NCBI RefSeq assembly: GCF_014648475.1
Contig: NZ_BMRE01000020.1
Span: 62,001 to 126,000, forward strand
DNA: 64,000 bases
Reading direction: 5' to 3'
Source of the DNA: Lentzea flava
GTDB taxonomy: Bacteria > Actinomycetota > Actinomycetes > Mycobacteriales > Pseudonocardiaceae
In this document: piece after piece, positions 8,593-16,769 of the stretch
Position numbering within the stretch: the first letter of the stretch is position 1
How the letters are laid out: every line of letters begins with the position of its first letter
Made by a program: the position numbers and the translations under genes
Notes under the pieces: model-generated
What the model saw: the letters and a program-made list of their open reading frames with translations, nothing else
Told to the model about the DNA's origin: nothing
Databases searched by the model: none

Positions 8593-9414
8593 CTACGGGG
8601 CCTTGATCACGGTGAGCATGCGGGCGAGCTTCCACGGCCGAAGACCCCAGGCGGCGAGCTTCCCGCCGAGCAGCGGCGCGCCAATTCCCCGGCGGCCGAT
8701 GAACACCAGCATGAGAGCTGCGGGGTCGGCGGAGATGTGGGCGTCGACGTCACCTGCGCCCGCCGGGTCGAGCGCCAGCGAACCGCGGTCGAAGACCATC
8801 ACCGTGCTGCCGCCTCCGCGCAGGTGCAGTGCGATGCGAGCCCGGAAGGGGCCGGCCTCCTGATCCACGAAAGCGGTGGGCGGAAGAGCCGAGATGAGCG
8901 GGAGCACGCCGCCCTCGACGGCCAGCAGGGCGTGGTGGCGCGGTATCGACCACGGGTGTCCGATGGCGCCGGCGATGTCGTGACCGTGGATCAGGCACTC
9001 CACGAGCAGATGACACGCCACTGCGGACGGTGGCAGGCGCACGCCCTGCAGCCAGTCGGCGCTGCCTGGCCGTGGACGCGATGCGACGTCGTCGAACTCC
9101 TTCGCCAGCGCGCTGATGCGATCTGCGAGCGCGGCCGGGGCCCGTTCGCCGTCCTCGGTCAGCGCCTTGGCGTTGACCTCGGCCATTCCCTCCGACGTCA
9201 CGACGGCTTCCGGCACCGGCCTGCCCGCGATGGCGTCGGTGTCGAAGCGGAAGACGTGGGACAGGTGAGCCGCGACGTCGCCCACCGTCCACGTGCCGAC
9301 CGAACCGGAGTGGGCGTCCGGGATTCTCCGCACCAGCGCGACGAGGCCGGGGACGATGTCCCGCAACGCCGTGCGGGCCTGGGTGAGAACGTCTGGGCAG
9401 GTGGTCTTCGTCAT
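8593..9414 (-). CDS. Maleylpyruvate isomerase-family (mycothiol-dependent, DinB-like) protein with SCP2-like tail
   Basis: A 273-residue soluble protein. The N-terminal half has the WTVGDVAAHLSHVFRFD pattern of the MDMPI/DinB helical bundle, with metal-binding His candidates in HLSH and in CLIHGHDIAGAIG (about residue 140). The C-terminal third (RIALHLRGGGSTVMVFDRG, DAHISADPAALMLV) looks like a sterol-carrier-like domain, common in these actinobacterial proteins. The exact reaction, possibly mycothiol-dependent transfer, is unknown. It is divergent from the HxlR regulator at 9476, whose own C-terminal domain resembles this tail. Confidence 0.75.
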   Translation of the reverse strand: MTKTTCPDVLTQARTALRDIVPGLVALVRRIPDAHSGSVGTWTVGDVAAHLSHVFRFDTDAIAGRPVPEAVVTSEGMAEVNAKALTEDGERAPAALADRISALAKEFDDVASRPRPGSADWLQGVRLPPSAVACHLLVECLIHGHDIAGAIGHPWSIPRHHALLAVEGGVLPLISALPPTAFVDQEAGPFRARIALHLRGGGSTVMVFDRGSLALDPAGAGDVDAHISADPAALMLVFIGRRGIGAPLLGGKLAAWGLRPWKLARMLTVIKAP

Positions 9415-9475
9415 CGGCGCGCTCCCACAGCGTGCTGGATGTTTTCAGGCGAGCTTGAGATTGTAAAGTGAACGC

Positions 9476-10114
9476 GTGAGTCGAAGCTACGGCCAGTACT
9501 GCGGGCTCGCCCGCGCGCTCGACGTCGTGGGCGACAGGTGGAACCTGCTCATCGTCCGCCAGCTCCTCATCGCGCCCGCCCGCTACCGCGAGCTGCAGGA
9601 CGGGCTCCCCGGCATGGCCACCAACCTGCTCGCCGACCGCCTCCGCGACCTCGAGGCCGCCGGCGTGGTCGAGCGCCGCCTGGCCGAGCAGGGCAACGCC
9701 ATCACCTACGCCCTCACCCCCTGGGGTGCCGAGCTGCGTGAGCCGGTCGAAAGCCTCATCCGCTGGTCGACCCCGCTCATGACACGCGGGCCCGGAGGCG
9801 ATCACTTCAGCGCCGGGTGGCTCGTCGTCGCCCTCCGGGCGCTGTTCGCCGGCAGGAAGAGGGCACGGCGGTCGTCGACGGTGGGCATCGACGTCGACGG
9901 CGACCTGCTCCAGGTGCGGATGACGCGCTCGGGCGTGGAGGTGAGTCCGCACGACGGCCGCGAGCTCGACGCCGTGCTGCGTGCCGACGCCTCGATCGTG
10001 CTCGGGCTGGCCGCGGGTGTGCTCTCCCTGGACAACACCACCGGACTCGTCGACGTCGAAGGTGACGATGCTGCCGTGCGGGCGGTCTTCAGCCCTCCAA
10101 GCGCTGGGATGTGA
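9476..10114 (+). CDS. HxlR-family winged-helix regulator with SCP2-like C-terminal domain
   Basis: A 212-residue regulator. Residues about 5-95 match HxlR (CGLARALDVVGDRWNLLIVR, LPGMATNLLADRLRDLEAAG). Most HxlR proteins end there; this one has about 100 further residues (TVGIDVDGDLLQVRMTRSG, DAVLRADASIVLGLAAG) resembling the sterol-carrier-like tail of the divergent isomerase-family protein, possibly a ligand sensor. The GTG at 9476 gives the full HxlR N-terminus. Only 61 bases separate the two divergent starts, so shared control is likely. Confidence 0.82.
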   Translation: MSRSYGQYCGLARALDVVGDRWNLLIVRQLLIAPARYRELQDGLPGMATNLLADRLRDLEAAGVVERRLAEQGNAITYALTPWGAELREPVESLIRWSTPLMTRGPGGDHFSAGWLVVALRALFAGRKRARRSSTVGIDVDGDLLQVRMTRSGVEVSPHDGRELDAVLRADASIVLGLAAGVLSLDNTTGLVDVEGDDAAVRAVFSPPSAGM

Positions 10115-10139
10115 GCGTGACCGCCAGGCGGCGGCTCAC
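10111..10139. terminator. Possible bidirectional terminator hairpin
   Basis: GTGAGC at 10111-10116 pairs with GCTCAC at 10134-10139, with extra GC pairing possible inside. It overlaps the stop codons of the two convergent genes (ends 10114 and 10136). There is no T run on either side. Confidence 0.4.
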
Positions 10140-11872
10140 GGCACGCACCCGCTGCCGTTGCTGAGCCGCAGCTCGGCCCGGACGGCGTCGAGATACGCGC
10201 AGCCGTCGCGCTCGTTCGGTTCGATCACGCCGCCTTCGTGCCACTCGTTCCAGGCGTAGAGCAGCACGAAGTTGTCCACAGTAGATGGACGGGTGGAGGC
10301 GTCGACGTCGGCTCTGATGTCAGCGAGCAGCCTGGTGAAGGCGGCTCGTGACTGGTCCTCGTACCACCTGAAGCTCTTGTGCAGCTTCGCTTTCGCCTCT
10401 TCCGGGCTGTCCTCCGGCTGCACCGGGTCCGCGATGCTGATGCCGATGCGCGGGCGTTCGTCGAAGTCCGAGGTGGCGCACCGGATCAGGCTGCCGGGGA
10501 TGGTGGCGAACCAGCGGCGTTCCGCGGTCACGTAGTTCTCGTACGAGCCCGTGGCGTAGTCCCACCGGCCGGGGCAGTAGCTGCCGTCGAGGCCCAGTTC
10601 CGGCTTGGGGACACCGTTGTCGGTGGTCAGCACGATCAGGACGTCCTCGCCGAGCCTCGTCCTGGCCCGGTCCCTGATCGCGTCGGAGAACTGGCGGACC
10701 GCCTCGGCGTTGATCGTGTTGTCGACGGGGCCGCCGTTGGGCTTGCCGATGCCGCGCACGTCGCACAGCTGCAGGAGCGGGCGGCCGTCGTTGGCGCGCA
10801 GGATGTTCGGCTGGCTCAGGTAGTCGTTCACGAGGACGTCGGCGGCCTGGCCGATCTGGTCGGACGGCATGCGCAACGTACCGCCGGCGCCGCCGTTCCA
10901 GGGGTGGATGCAGGGCAGCACCGTGAACTTCATGGCGGCCCGGTTGCGGGCGGCGAGGAACGCGCGCAAGCCCGCGGCGTACTGCTCGGTGGCGGCGCCG
11001 GGGTTCCAGTACCAGTAGAAGGCGAAGTGGTCCAGGCCCGCGCCGGACGCCTGGGTGATCTGGCGTTCCAGGGTTTCGGGCTTCGAGTCGTCGTAGTAGC
11101 CGATCGACGGCTTCAGGTGGGAGAAGTCCTCGCCCGGCCAGTGGCCGACCGCTTTGGGGTGGCCGTCGTGGGCGTGCCGGACGCCGCCCCACCAGTCGTC
11201 CTTGGCCTCCGGGCCGTAGTACTGCTCGATGCGGTCCATCATCGCGCGGTTGCCGTTGGCGTCGAACGTGCCGAAGTAGATCGCTCCGGCGCGGATCCAC
11301 CTCGGGTGCACGTGACCCAGCGGGCCGTCGACCTTGTCCCAGCCGAGCGCGCGCATCTCCTCCAGGCGTGAGGCCAGCACCGGGCGCCAGGAGTTGGCCA
11401 GGCCCTCCTTGCGCACGCGGTAGAGGATCTCCGTGCCCGGCTGCGAAGCCGCGAACGCGTGGCCCACCACGCCCTCGTTGAGGAACGGCGGATTGGCTCC
11501 GGTGGTGAGCTGGTCCCGTTCGGACGTCGACGCGGTGAGCAGGTAGGCGCTCTGGCCCTGCTTGCGCAGCCGGAAGATCGGCTGCGAACCGGAGAAGGGC
11601 TGGCGGCGCAGGTAGCCCACCCGCGCGTCGGCTCGCACCCGCATGCCGTACCGGCTGACCGCCGACTGCATCTCCGCCTGGGACAACGTCCAGAACATGC
11701 CCTGGTCGCCCGCGGTCGAGAGTTCCAGCAGCGGCACCGGATCTGTGACCTTGCTCTCCGAACCGGTGCCGGCCGCGGCGGTCGGCGTACCGCTCGTGCT
11801 CATCGTGATGAGTGATGCGGCAGCGGCGATGGCTGCCACCAGGGAGACATGTGCCCGCACAGCGCGAATCAT
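10136..11872 (-). CDS. Secreted GH99/WbsX-like glycan-active protein with DUF5648-like domain
   Basis: A 578-residue protein with an N-terminal signal sequence (MIRAVRAHVSLVAAIAAAAS, cleavage near residue 34). Residues about 50-165 look like a DUF5648-type repeat domain (PIFRLRKQGQSAYLLTASTS, then EILYRVRKEG). Residues about 185-570 carry the marks of the GH99-like/WbsX TIM barrel: PSIGYYDDSKPETLERQI, GLDHFAFYWYWNPG and near the end LYAWNEWHEGGVIEPNE, where the acidic residues are the likely active site. WbsX relatives act in polysaccharide metabolism; the substrate is unknown. It is convergent with the HxlR gene and divergent from the unknown gene at 11967. Confidence 0.7.
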   Translation of the reverse strand: MIRAVRAHVSLVAAIAAAASLITMSTSGTPTAAAGTGSESKVTDPVPLLELSTAGDQGMFWTLSQAEMQSAVSRYGMRVRADARVGYLRRQPFSGSQPIFRLRKQGQSAYLLTASTSERDQLTTGANPPFLNEGVVGHAFAASQPGTEILYRVRKEGLANSWRPVLASRLEEMRALGWDKVDGPLGHVHPRWIRAGAIYFGTFDANGNRAMMDRIEQYYGPEAKDDWWGGVRHAHDGHPKAVGHWPGEDFSHLKPSIGYYDDSKPETLERQITQASGAGLDHFAFYWYWNPGAATEQYAAGLRAFLAARNRAAMKFTVLPCIHPWNGGAGGTLRMPSDQIGQAADVLVNDYLSQPNILRANDGRPLLQLCDVRGIGKPNGGPVDNTINAEAVRQFSDAIRDRARTRLGEDVLIVLTTDNGVPKPELGLDGSYCPGRWDYATGSYENYVTAERRWFATIPGSLIRCATSDFDERPRIGISIADPVQPEDSPEEAKAKLHKSFRWYEDQSRAAFTRLLADIRADVDASTRPSTVDNFVLLYAWNEWHEGGVIEPNERDGCAYLDAVRAELRLSNGSGCVP

Positions 11873-11966
11873 GCAGGAACTGGCGCCGGACTGTGGCCAA
11901 CTGCGTCACGTTCTCCGTGCTGGGGACGATCCAGTAGATGTCACCAGGGTGAGGAGAGGCGGCGTC

Positions 11967-13127
11967 ATGAGCAGATCCGGTGCGGATGTGCACGAGGTCG
12001 AACGGATCGCGGCGAACACCGACCCCGTCGTTCGGAACTTGCAGATCACCCACTGCTACCACCGGTTGTCACGGGCGCTGGCCGACCGCACGGGTGGCGG
12101 CGCGAACTGGTGCACCTTCGCGGTGTGGGCGTCCAAGCAGGTGGGGCAGACCATTCGGCAGGAGGATCTGGCGCACGCGGTGGAGCGGCTGCTCAAGTCC
12201 TCGCCCGAGGTGGCTGCCGGGGTCGGCCTGGTGGCGCGCGGTCTGCGACGGGCTGTCGCGCGGAAGGACGTGGACCGTGCGCACGAGCTGGTGCGGCAGG
12301 CCGTGGTGACGACCGCGCGGCTCGACGACGTGAGTGCCGCGTCGGCGCGGGGCAACCTCAAGGTCTTCGAGGAGATCGCGCGGGAGTTCGCCCGGTTCCT
12401 CGCCGAGTACGAGGACGACGAGCGGTGGATCGCGCAGTTCTGCGACGCGTTGCGGCCCGGTGAGCCGCCGGAGGGGCAGCGCTATCTCCGGCAGGCCTTC
12501 GCGCGGTACCACCGTGCGATGCGCACCACCGACCCGAAGCGGCGGGCGGAACTGTTGCTGCTGGCCAACATCGAGGTCGGCCTGCACGAGCAGACGCGGC
12601 TGCAGCCGGAGATCGCCGCCGCTCTGGAAGCACCGGTGGTCGATCCCCGTGACCTCGAACGGCGCCTGTTCGACCTGCTCCTGCCGGGCAACCGGGTGGT
12701 CAGGTGGCTGCGCCTGGTGTGGCTGACCGTGGTCGGCAGGCGGACCGCCGTGCGCATCGCGAGCGAGCACCTGGCCGACCAGGTGCGTGTGCTGGTCCGT
12801 CGGGCGGTCACCGAGCACCTGATGACGCTGGCGCTGCCCGGCGGCGAACTGCTCGACCTGAGCGAGGACCTGCCCGCGACGTTCCCGCCGCTGCTCGCGG
12901 AGCTGGCCGACCCGGACCTGCTGGCGTTGCTGAAAGTCGTCGACCCGACCGCGGACAGCGTGCTCGGGACGGCCGCGCGCGACTGGGCCGATCTGCCGGA
13001 CCGCATGCACTACATCGCGGACATGTTCCGCTGCCACGCCCTGCGCGAAGACCTGCTCGATCCGCCGTTCACCGCGGCGCAGGTCGAGGCGCTGACCAAC
13101 GGGCGGCGGCCGGACGGACCGCTGTAG
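11967..13127 (+). CDS. Conserved hypothetical protein, all-alpha
   Basis: A 386-residue soluble protein, rich in Arg, Leu and Glu and predicted mostly alpha-helical. I do not recognise the family. Visible blocks are NWCTFAVWASKQVGQTIRQE (about residues 49-68), then a long helical core and HYIADMFRCHALREDLLDPP near the C-terminus. There are no signal peptide or clear membrane spans apart from a short hydrophobic stretch around VVRWLRLVWLTVVG. ATG 11967 is preceded by GAGGAGAGG. It is convergent with rph, with 10 bases between stops. A role as a large helical binding protein is only a guess. Confidence 0.7.
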   Translation: MSRSGADVHEVERIAANTDPVVRNLQITHCYHRLSRALADRTGGGANWCTFAVWASKQVGQTIRQEDLAHAVERLLKSSPEVAAGVGLVARGLRRAVARKDVDRAHELVRQAVVTTARLDDVSAASARGNLKVFEEIAREFARFLAEYEDDERWIAQFCDALRPGEPPEGQRYLRQAFARYHRAMRTTDPKRRAELLLLANIEVGLHEQTRLQPEIAAALEAPVVDPRDLERRLFDLLLPGNRVVRWLRLVWLTVVGRRTAVRIASEHLADQVRVLVRRAVTEHLMTLALPGGELLDLSEDLPATFPPLLAELADPDLLALLKVVDPTADSVLGTAARDWADLPDRMHYIADMFRCHALREDLLDPPFTAAQVEALTNGRRPDGPL

Positions 13128-13137
13128 GGAGTTCCGG

Positions 13138-15639
13138 TCAGGACAGGATCTCGAGGTAGCCGTCCGTTCCGTTCACGCGGATCCGTTGCCCGTCCTCGAT
13201 CAGCCGGGTGGCGTGCTCCACCCCGACGACGGCGGGCAGGCCGTACTCCCTGGCCACCACCGCGCCGTGGGTCATCTGGCCGCCGACCTCCGTCACCAGG
13301 CCGGCGATCGCGACGAACAGCGGCGACCAGCTGGGGTCGGTGTACGCCGTGACCAGGATGTCGCCCGGTTCGAGGTCGGCTTCCGCCATGTCCAGGATGA
13401 CGCGGGCCCGGCCCTCGACGGTTCCCGCGGACACCGGCAGGCCGACCAGCGCACCGCTCGGCAGGTCGTCACGCCGGTACGTTCCCGAGATGCCCTCGCC
13501 GTCCGAGGTGAGCACTCGGGGTGGCGTGAGGGCCTGGTACGACCGGAACGCCTCCCTGCGCTGCCGGATGAGCTCGGCGTCGGCCTCCTTGGTGCGGACG
13601 ACTTCCTGGAGTTCCTGGAACCGCAGGAAGAAGATGTCCTCCTTCTCGTCGAGCACTCCCGCGCGCACCAGGCGCTCGGCCTCGTCGAGCAACGCCTGCT
13701 TGTAGACGAAGTAGCGGCTGACCATGCCGTACTTCGGGTACTCGCGATACCCGGCGAACGTCCGGACGCGGTCGATCATCCGCTTGGTCTCCTCGGCCTT
13801 CCGCTCGCCGTCCGGCAGGGCTCGCAGGCGCTCCAGCACTTCCTGTTCCTTCTGCCACGCCTCCTGCCGCCCCTGCTCGAAGCGGCGCTCACCGGCACCC
13901 GGTTCGAAGTTCCTGACGTTGGAGAGGATCAACGGCAGCAGCATGGCCGGGCGTTCGCTCCAGCGCGGCCTGGTGATGTCGATCTCGCCGACGCACCGCA
14001 TGCCGTACTTGTCCAAATAGGACTGAATGGCGGCACGTGCCTCCTTCCCGCCGTCGAACTCGGGCAGCTCGTCCAGGAAGCCGTCGCCGGCGTTCTCCAG
14101 GAAGGCGACGACCTCCGGATGCGGGCGGATCGCGTCGGCGACGTCGAGGAGAGCCAGCCCCATCTCCGACGTGACGTTGTGGGGGACGGACTGCGTGAGG
14201 ACGTCGGCCGCGTTCTTCTCGCCCAGCCAGTCCCGCAGGTGCTCGCCCAGCCACCACGACGCCTGCATCCCCGCCATGATCACCTGGTGGCTGCGCGGGT
14301 CGAACAGGATCCGCCTGAGTTCCTGGAAGTCCGCGAGGACGAAGTCGAGCAGGTCCGCACCTGACCTGTCCCGGATGTCGCGGCGCAGCGCGGCGACGGA
14401 CGCCTCGCTCTGCTCGATCAGCTCGGTGACGACGGCCGGGTCGGTCTCGATCGTGGCCGGTGTGGCGCCGGGGATCGGCTGGCCGGGGGCGTCGTCGTGC
14501 AGCGACGGGACGAAGCCGCGTTCGAGGACGGTCCGCAGCGCGTCACCGATCAGTGTGTCGGACTTGCCAGCGACGTCCAGGAACCCCGCGCGGCTCGTCG
14601 GTGAGGCCAGGATCTGGGTGATGTCGACGAACAACCGCCCGCCGGCCTCTGCCATGGGCCTCGGGGTCGTCAGCTGCCACACGGAGAGCCCCAGCGGCGT
14701 CATGGCGTCGGTCATCATCTGCTGGTGGCCGACCGAGACGTAGACGCGGTTGGCCTGGTCCGGGGCCTCCGGTACGGGGAACAGCGTGGTGATCGGCCTG
14801 CTCTGGACGAACTGGAAGTCGCCGCCGGCGAGGCACCACTCGATGTCCTGGGGGCTGCCGAAGTGCGCTTCGATCCGCCTGCCCAGTTCCGCGAGCCGCA
14901 CGACCTGTGCGTCCGTCAACGTCGGCTCGGAGGCCACGGTCCTGGCGATGACCTCGCCGTCGCGCACCTTGTAGCTGTCCGGGTTCACGAGACCGGAGAC
15001 CAGGTCTTCGCCCAGGCCGAAGACGGCCTCCACGCTGGTGACCTTCCGGTTGGACGTGACGGGGTCCGCGGTGAACAGGACACCGGACGCCTGCGGGGAG
15101 ACCATTCGCTGCACGACCACGGACATGGTGACCTTGCGGTGGTCGTAGCCGTTGCGCAGGCGATAGGTCACGGCCCGCTCGGTGAACAGCGAAGCCCAGC
15201 ACCTGCTGACGTGCCGCAGGATCTCCGCCGGCCCCACGACGTTCAGGTACGTGTCCTGCTGGCCCGCGAAGGACGCACCCGGCAGGTCCTCCGCCGTCGC
15301 GCTCGACCGGACCGCGTAGGCGGCCTGCTCGTCGAGTGCCCCGGTGATCTCGGCCGCCAGGCCGGGAGGGATGACGATTCCCTCGATGGTCTCCCGGATC
15401 TCCGCGCTGCAGGCGCGGATCGCGTCCCGGTCGTCCGGGGCGACGCGCGCCAGCCGGTCCAGCTGGTCGGCGATCGACGGCTCCACGACGTCGCGGAACG
15501 CGTCCGTCGTCACGCAGAAGCCGTCCGGCACGCGGATGCCCTCGATCCGTGACAGTTCGCCCAGGTTCGCACCCTTGCCGCCGACGACCGCGATCTGAGT
15601 CCGGTCGATCTCGCCGAGAGCGAGCACGTAGCTGCTCAT
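13138..15639 (-). CDS. rph: Rifampin phosphotransferase
   Basis: An 833-residue dikinase of the PEP-synthase superfamily, which in the Rph family uses ATP to phosphorylate rifamycins and inactivate them. Domains: ATP-grasp (about 1-310; VGGKGANLGELSRIEG, YAVRSSATAEDLPGASFAGQ), rifampin-binding middle (about 320-750) and the C-terminal swivelling His domain (EVGGQMTHGAVVAREYGLPA; catalytic His about residue 791). The Rph-type middle domain, the absence of a PEP/pyruvate-binding TIM barrel and the length (known Rph about 865) favour Rph over PEP synthase. I saw no 19 bp rifamycin-associated inverted repeat in the 194 bases upstream. Confidence 0.82.
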   Translation of the reverse strand: MSSYVLALGEIDRTQIAVVGGKGANLGELSRIEGIRVPDGFCVTTDAFRDVVEPSIADQLDRLARVAPDDRDAIRACSAEIRETIEGIVIPPGLAAEITGALDEQAAYAVRSSATAEDLPGASFAGQQDTYLNVVGPAEILRHVSRCWASLFTERAVTYRLRNGYDHRKVTMSVVVQRMVSPQASGVLFTADPVTSNRKVTSVEAVFGLGEDLVSGLVNPDSYKVRDGEVIARTVASEPTLTDAQVVRLAELGRRIEAHFGSPQDIEWCLAGGDFQFVQSRPITTLFPVPEAPDQANRVYVSVGHQQMMTDAMTPLGLSVWQLTTPRPMAEAGGRLFVDITQILASPTSRAGFLDVAGKSDTLIGDALRTVLERGFVPSLHDDAPGQPIPGATPATIETDPAVVTELIEQSEASVAALRRDIRDRSGADLLDFVLADFQELRRILFDPRSHQVIMAGMQASWWLGEHLRDWLGEKNAADVLTQSVPHNVTSEMGLALLDVADAIRPHPEVVAFLENAGDGFLDELPEFDGGKEARAAIQSYLDKYGMRCVGEIDITRPRWSERPAMLLPLILSNVRNFEPGAGERRFEQGRQEAWQKEQEVLERLRALPDGERKAEETKRMIDRVRTFAGYREYPKYGMVSRYFVYKQALLDEAERLVRAGVLDEKEDIFFLRFQELQEVVRTKEADAELIRQRREAFRSYQALTPPRVLTSDGEGISGTYRRDDLPSGALVGLPVSAGTVEGRARVILDMAEADLEPGDILVTAYTDPSWSPLFVAIAGLVTEVGGQMTHGAVVAREYGLPAVVGVEHATRLIEDGQRIRVNGTDGYLEILS

Positions 15640-15833
15640 TCGTTCGTCCCCCTGTTGCTCATGAGTCCAGTGTGCCCGTGTCCGGCGCTGACTGTCCGGT
15701 GACTTCGGGTGTCAGCGAGATGTCAGCGGCCGTCGAGATGCTGCGTCCAGCGGAAAACAAAAGCTTCCCTGCACCAAGTGGGCTCCGGCGATTTAAGCGG
15801 GGCCGGATCCTGCGAAGAAGAGAAGGACGCATC

Positions 15834-16700
15834 GTGCTCAAGAAATTGGCCCTCGCGACGATGATGGGCGCGCTGATCAGCGCGTCTTTCGGTGCGGCCG
15901 CGGCAAACGCCGCCACGGACCGCAACGGTGTCTGTGAGTCGGGCGAATTCTGCCTGTACTACAACAGCAACCAGGAGGGGTCGGTTTCCGACTTCGACAC
16001 CTCCATTTCCGACTACGGCGACGAGCAGCCCAGCTGCTACGAGTTCAAGGGCGCCGGCAACGGCAAGGGCAAGTGCGTGAAGAACGAGGCCGCCTCGGTC
16101 TGGAACCGCACCGGCCACCCCGTGACCGTGTACTTCAACAGCGGTTACGCCGGTCCGAAGCAGACGATCGCCGCGAACACCAAGGCGAACCTGAACTCGG
16201 ACCTCAAGAACGAGAACGCCTCGCACAAGCTCAACGACAGCGGCAGCGGTGGCGGTGGTGGCGGCGGTACCTACGGCGCGCCGGACAACAACCCGCACCC
16301 GTCGGCGGCGGCCCGCGCGCCCCAGGCGACGAAGCGCACGCAGTTCGTCGACGACGAGATCCGTCGCCTGACCGGCGAGAAGGACTGCTGGGTGGGCGAC
16401 TACCGCAGCAACGAGCCGTCGACGAGCAACCACAACACCGGTAACGCCCTCGACTGCACCATCTCCAACGCGATCGGCACCTACCCGACGGCGGCGCAGA
16501 AGGAGCAGGGCTGGAAGCTCGCCAACTGGCTCAGGAAGTACGCGAGCAAGCTCGACGTCCGCTACGTGATCTGGCAGGGCAAGATCTGGAGCGTTGCCCG
16601 CGACGACGAGGGCTGGCGCAACTACACCGCCGGCACCGGTGTGACCGCTGGTCACTACGACCACGTGCACGTCTCGATCCAGAACCCGTACGGCGACTGA
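15834..16700 (+). CDS. Secreted I36-like/LAS-type peptidase-like protein
   Basis: A 288-residue secreted protein. The GTG at 15834 has AGAAGGAC upstream and begins a signal peptide (LKKLALATMMGAL, cleavage after ANA at about residue 26). Residues about 30-125 (CESGEFCLYYNSNQEGSVSD, SVWNRTGHPVTVYFNSGYAG) match the crystallin-like peptidase-inhibitor I36 family. A Gly/Ser linker follows, then a domain (about 155-285) with SNHNTGNALDC and GHYDHVHVSI. That H-x6-D ... HxH layout recalls the metal site of LAS-type (M15/M74) peptidoglycan peptidases and the ARB_07466-like C-terminal domain. Whether it is an active enzyme is not known. A strong terminator follows. Confidence 0.75.
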   Translation: MLKKLALATMMGALISASFGAAAANAATDRNGVCESGEFCLYYNSNQEGSVSDFDTSISDYGDEQPSCYEFKGAGNGKGKCVKNEAASVWNRTGHPVTVYFNSGYAGPKQTIAANTKANLNSDLKNENASHKLNDSGSGGGGGGGTYGAPDNNPHPSAAARAPQATKRTQFVDDEIRRLTGEKDCWVGDYRSNEPSTSNHNTGNALDCTISNAIGTYPTAAQKEQGWKLANWLRKYASKLDVRYVIWQGKIWSVARDDEGWRNYTAGTGVTAGHYDHVHVSIQNPYGD

Positions 16701-16728
16701 TCTCCAGCCGCTGAACCGGAACAGCTGA

Positions 16729-16762
16729 AAGGCCGCCTGATCTCTTCCGATCAGGCGGCCTT
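16729..16762. terminator. Bidirectional rho-independent-type terminator
   Basis: A perfect 14 bp stem, AAGGCCGCCTGATC (16729-16742) with GATCAGGCGGCCTT (16749-16762), and a 6-base loop. It lies between two convergent genes ending at 16700 and 16770. The A-rich left and TT right flanks let it serve both strands. Confidence 0.85.
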
Positions 16763-16769
16763 CTCGCGT

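Noticed and set aside
15640..15833. Rifamycin-associated element upstream of rph
   Set aside because: I looked for a 19 bp GC-rich inverted repeat ending in GGGGC/GCCCC-like arms and found none; only short chance repeats occur.
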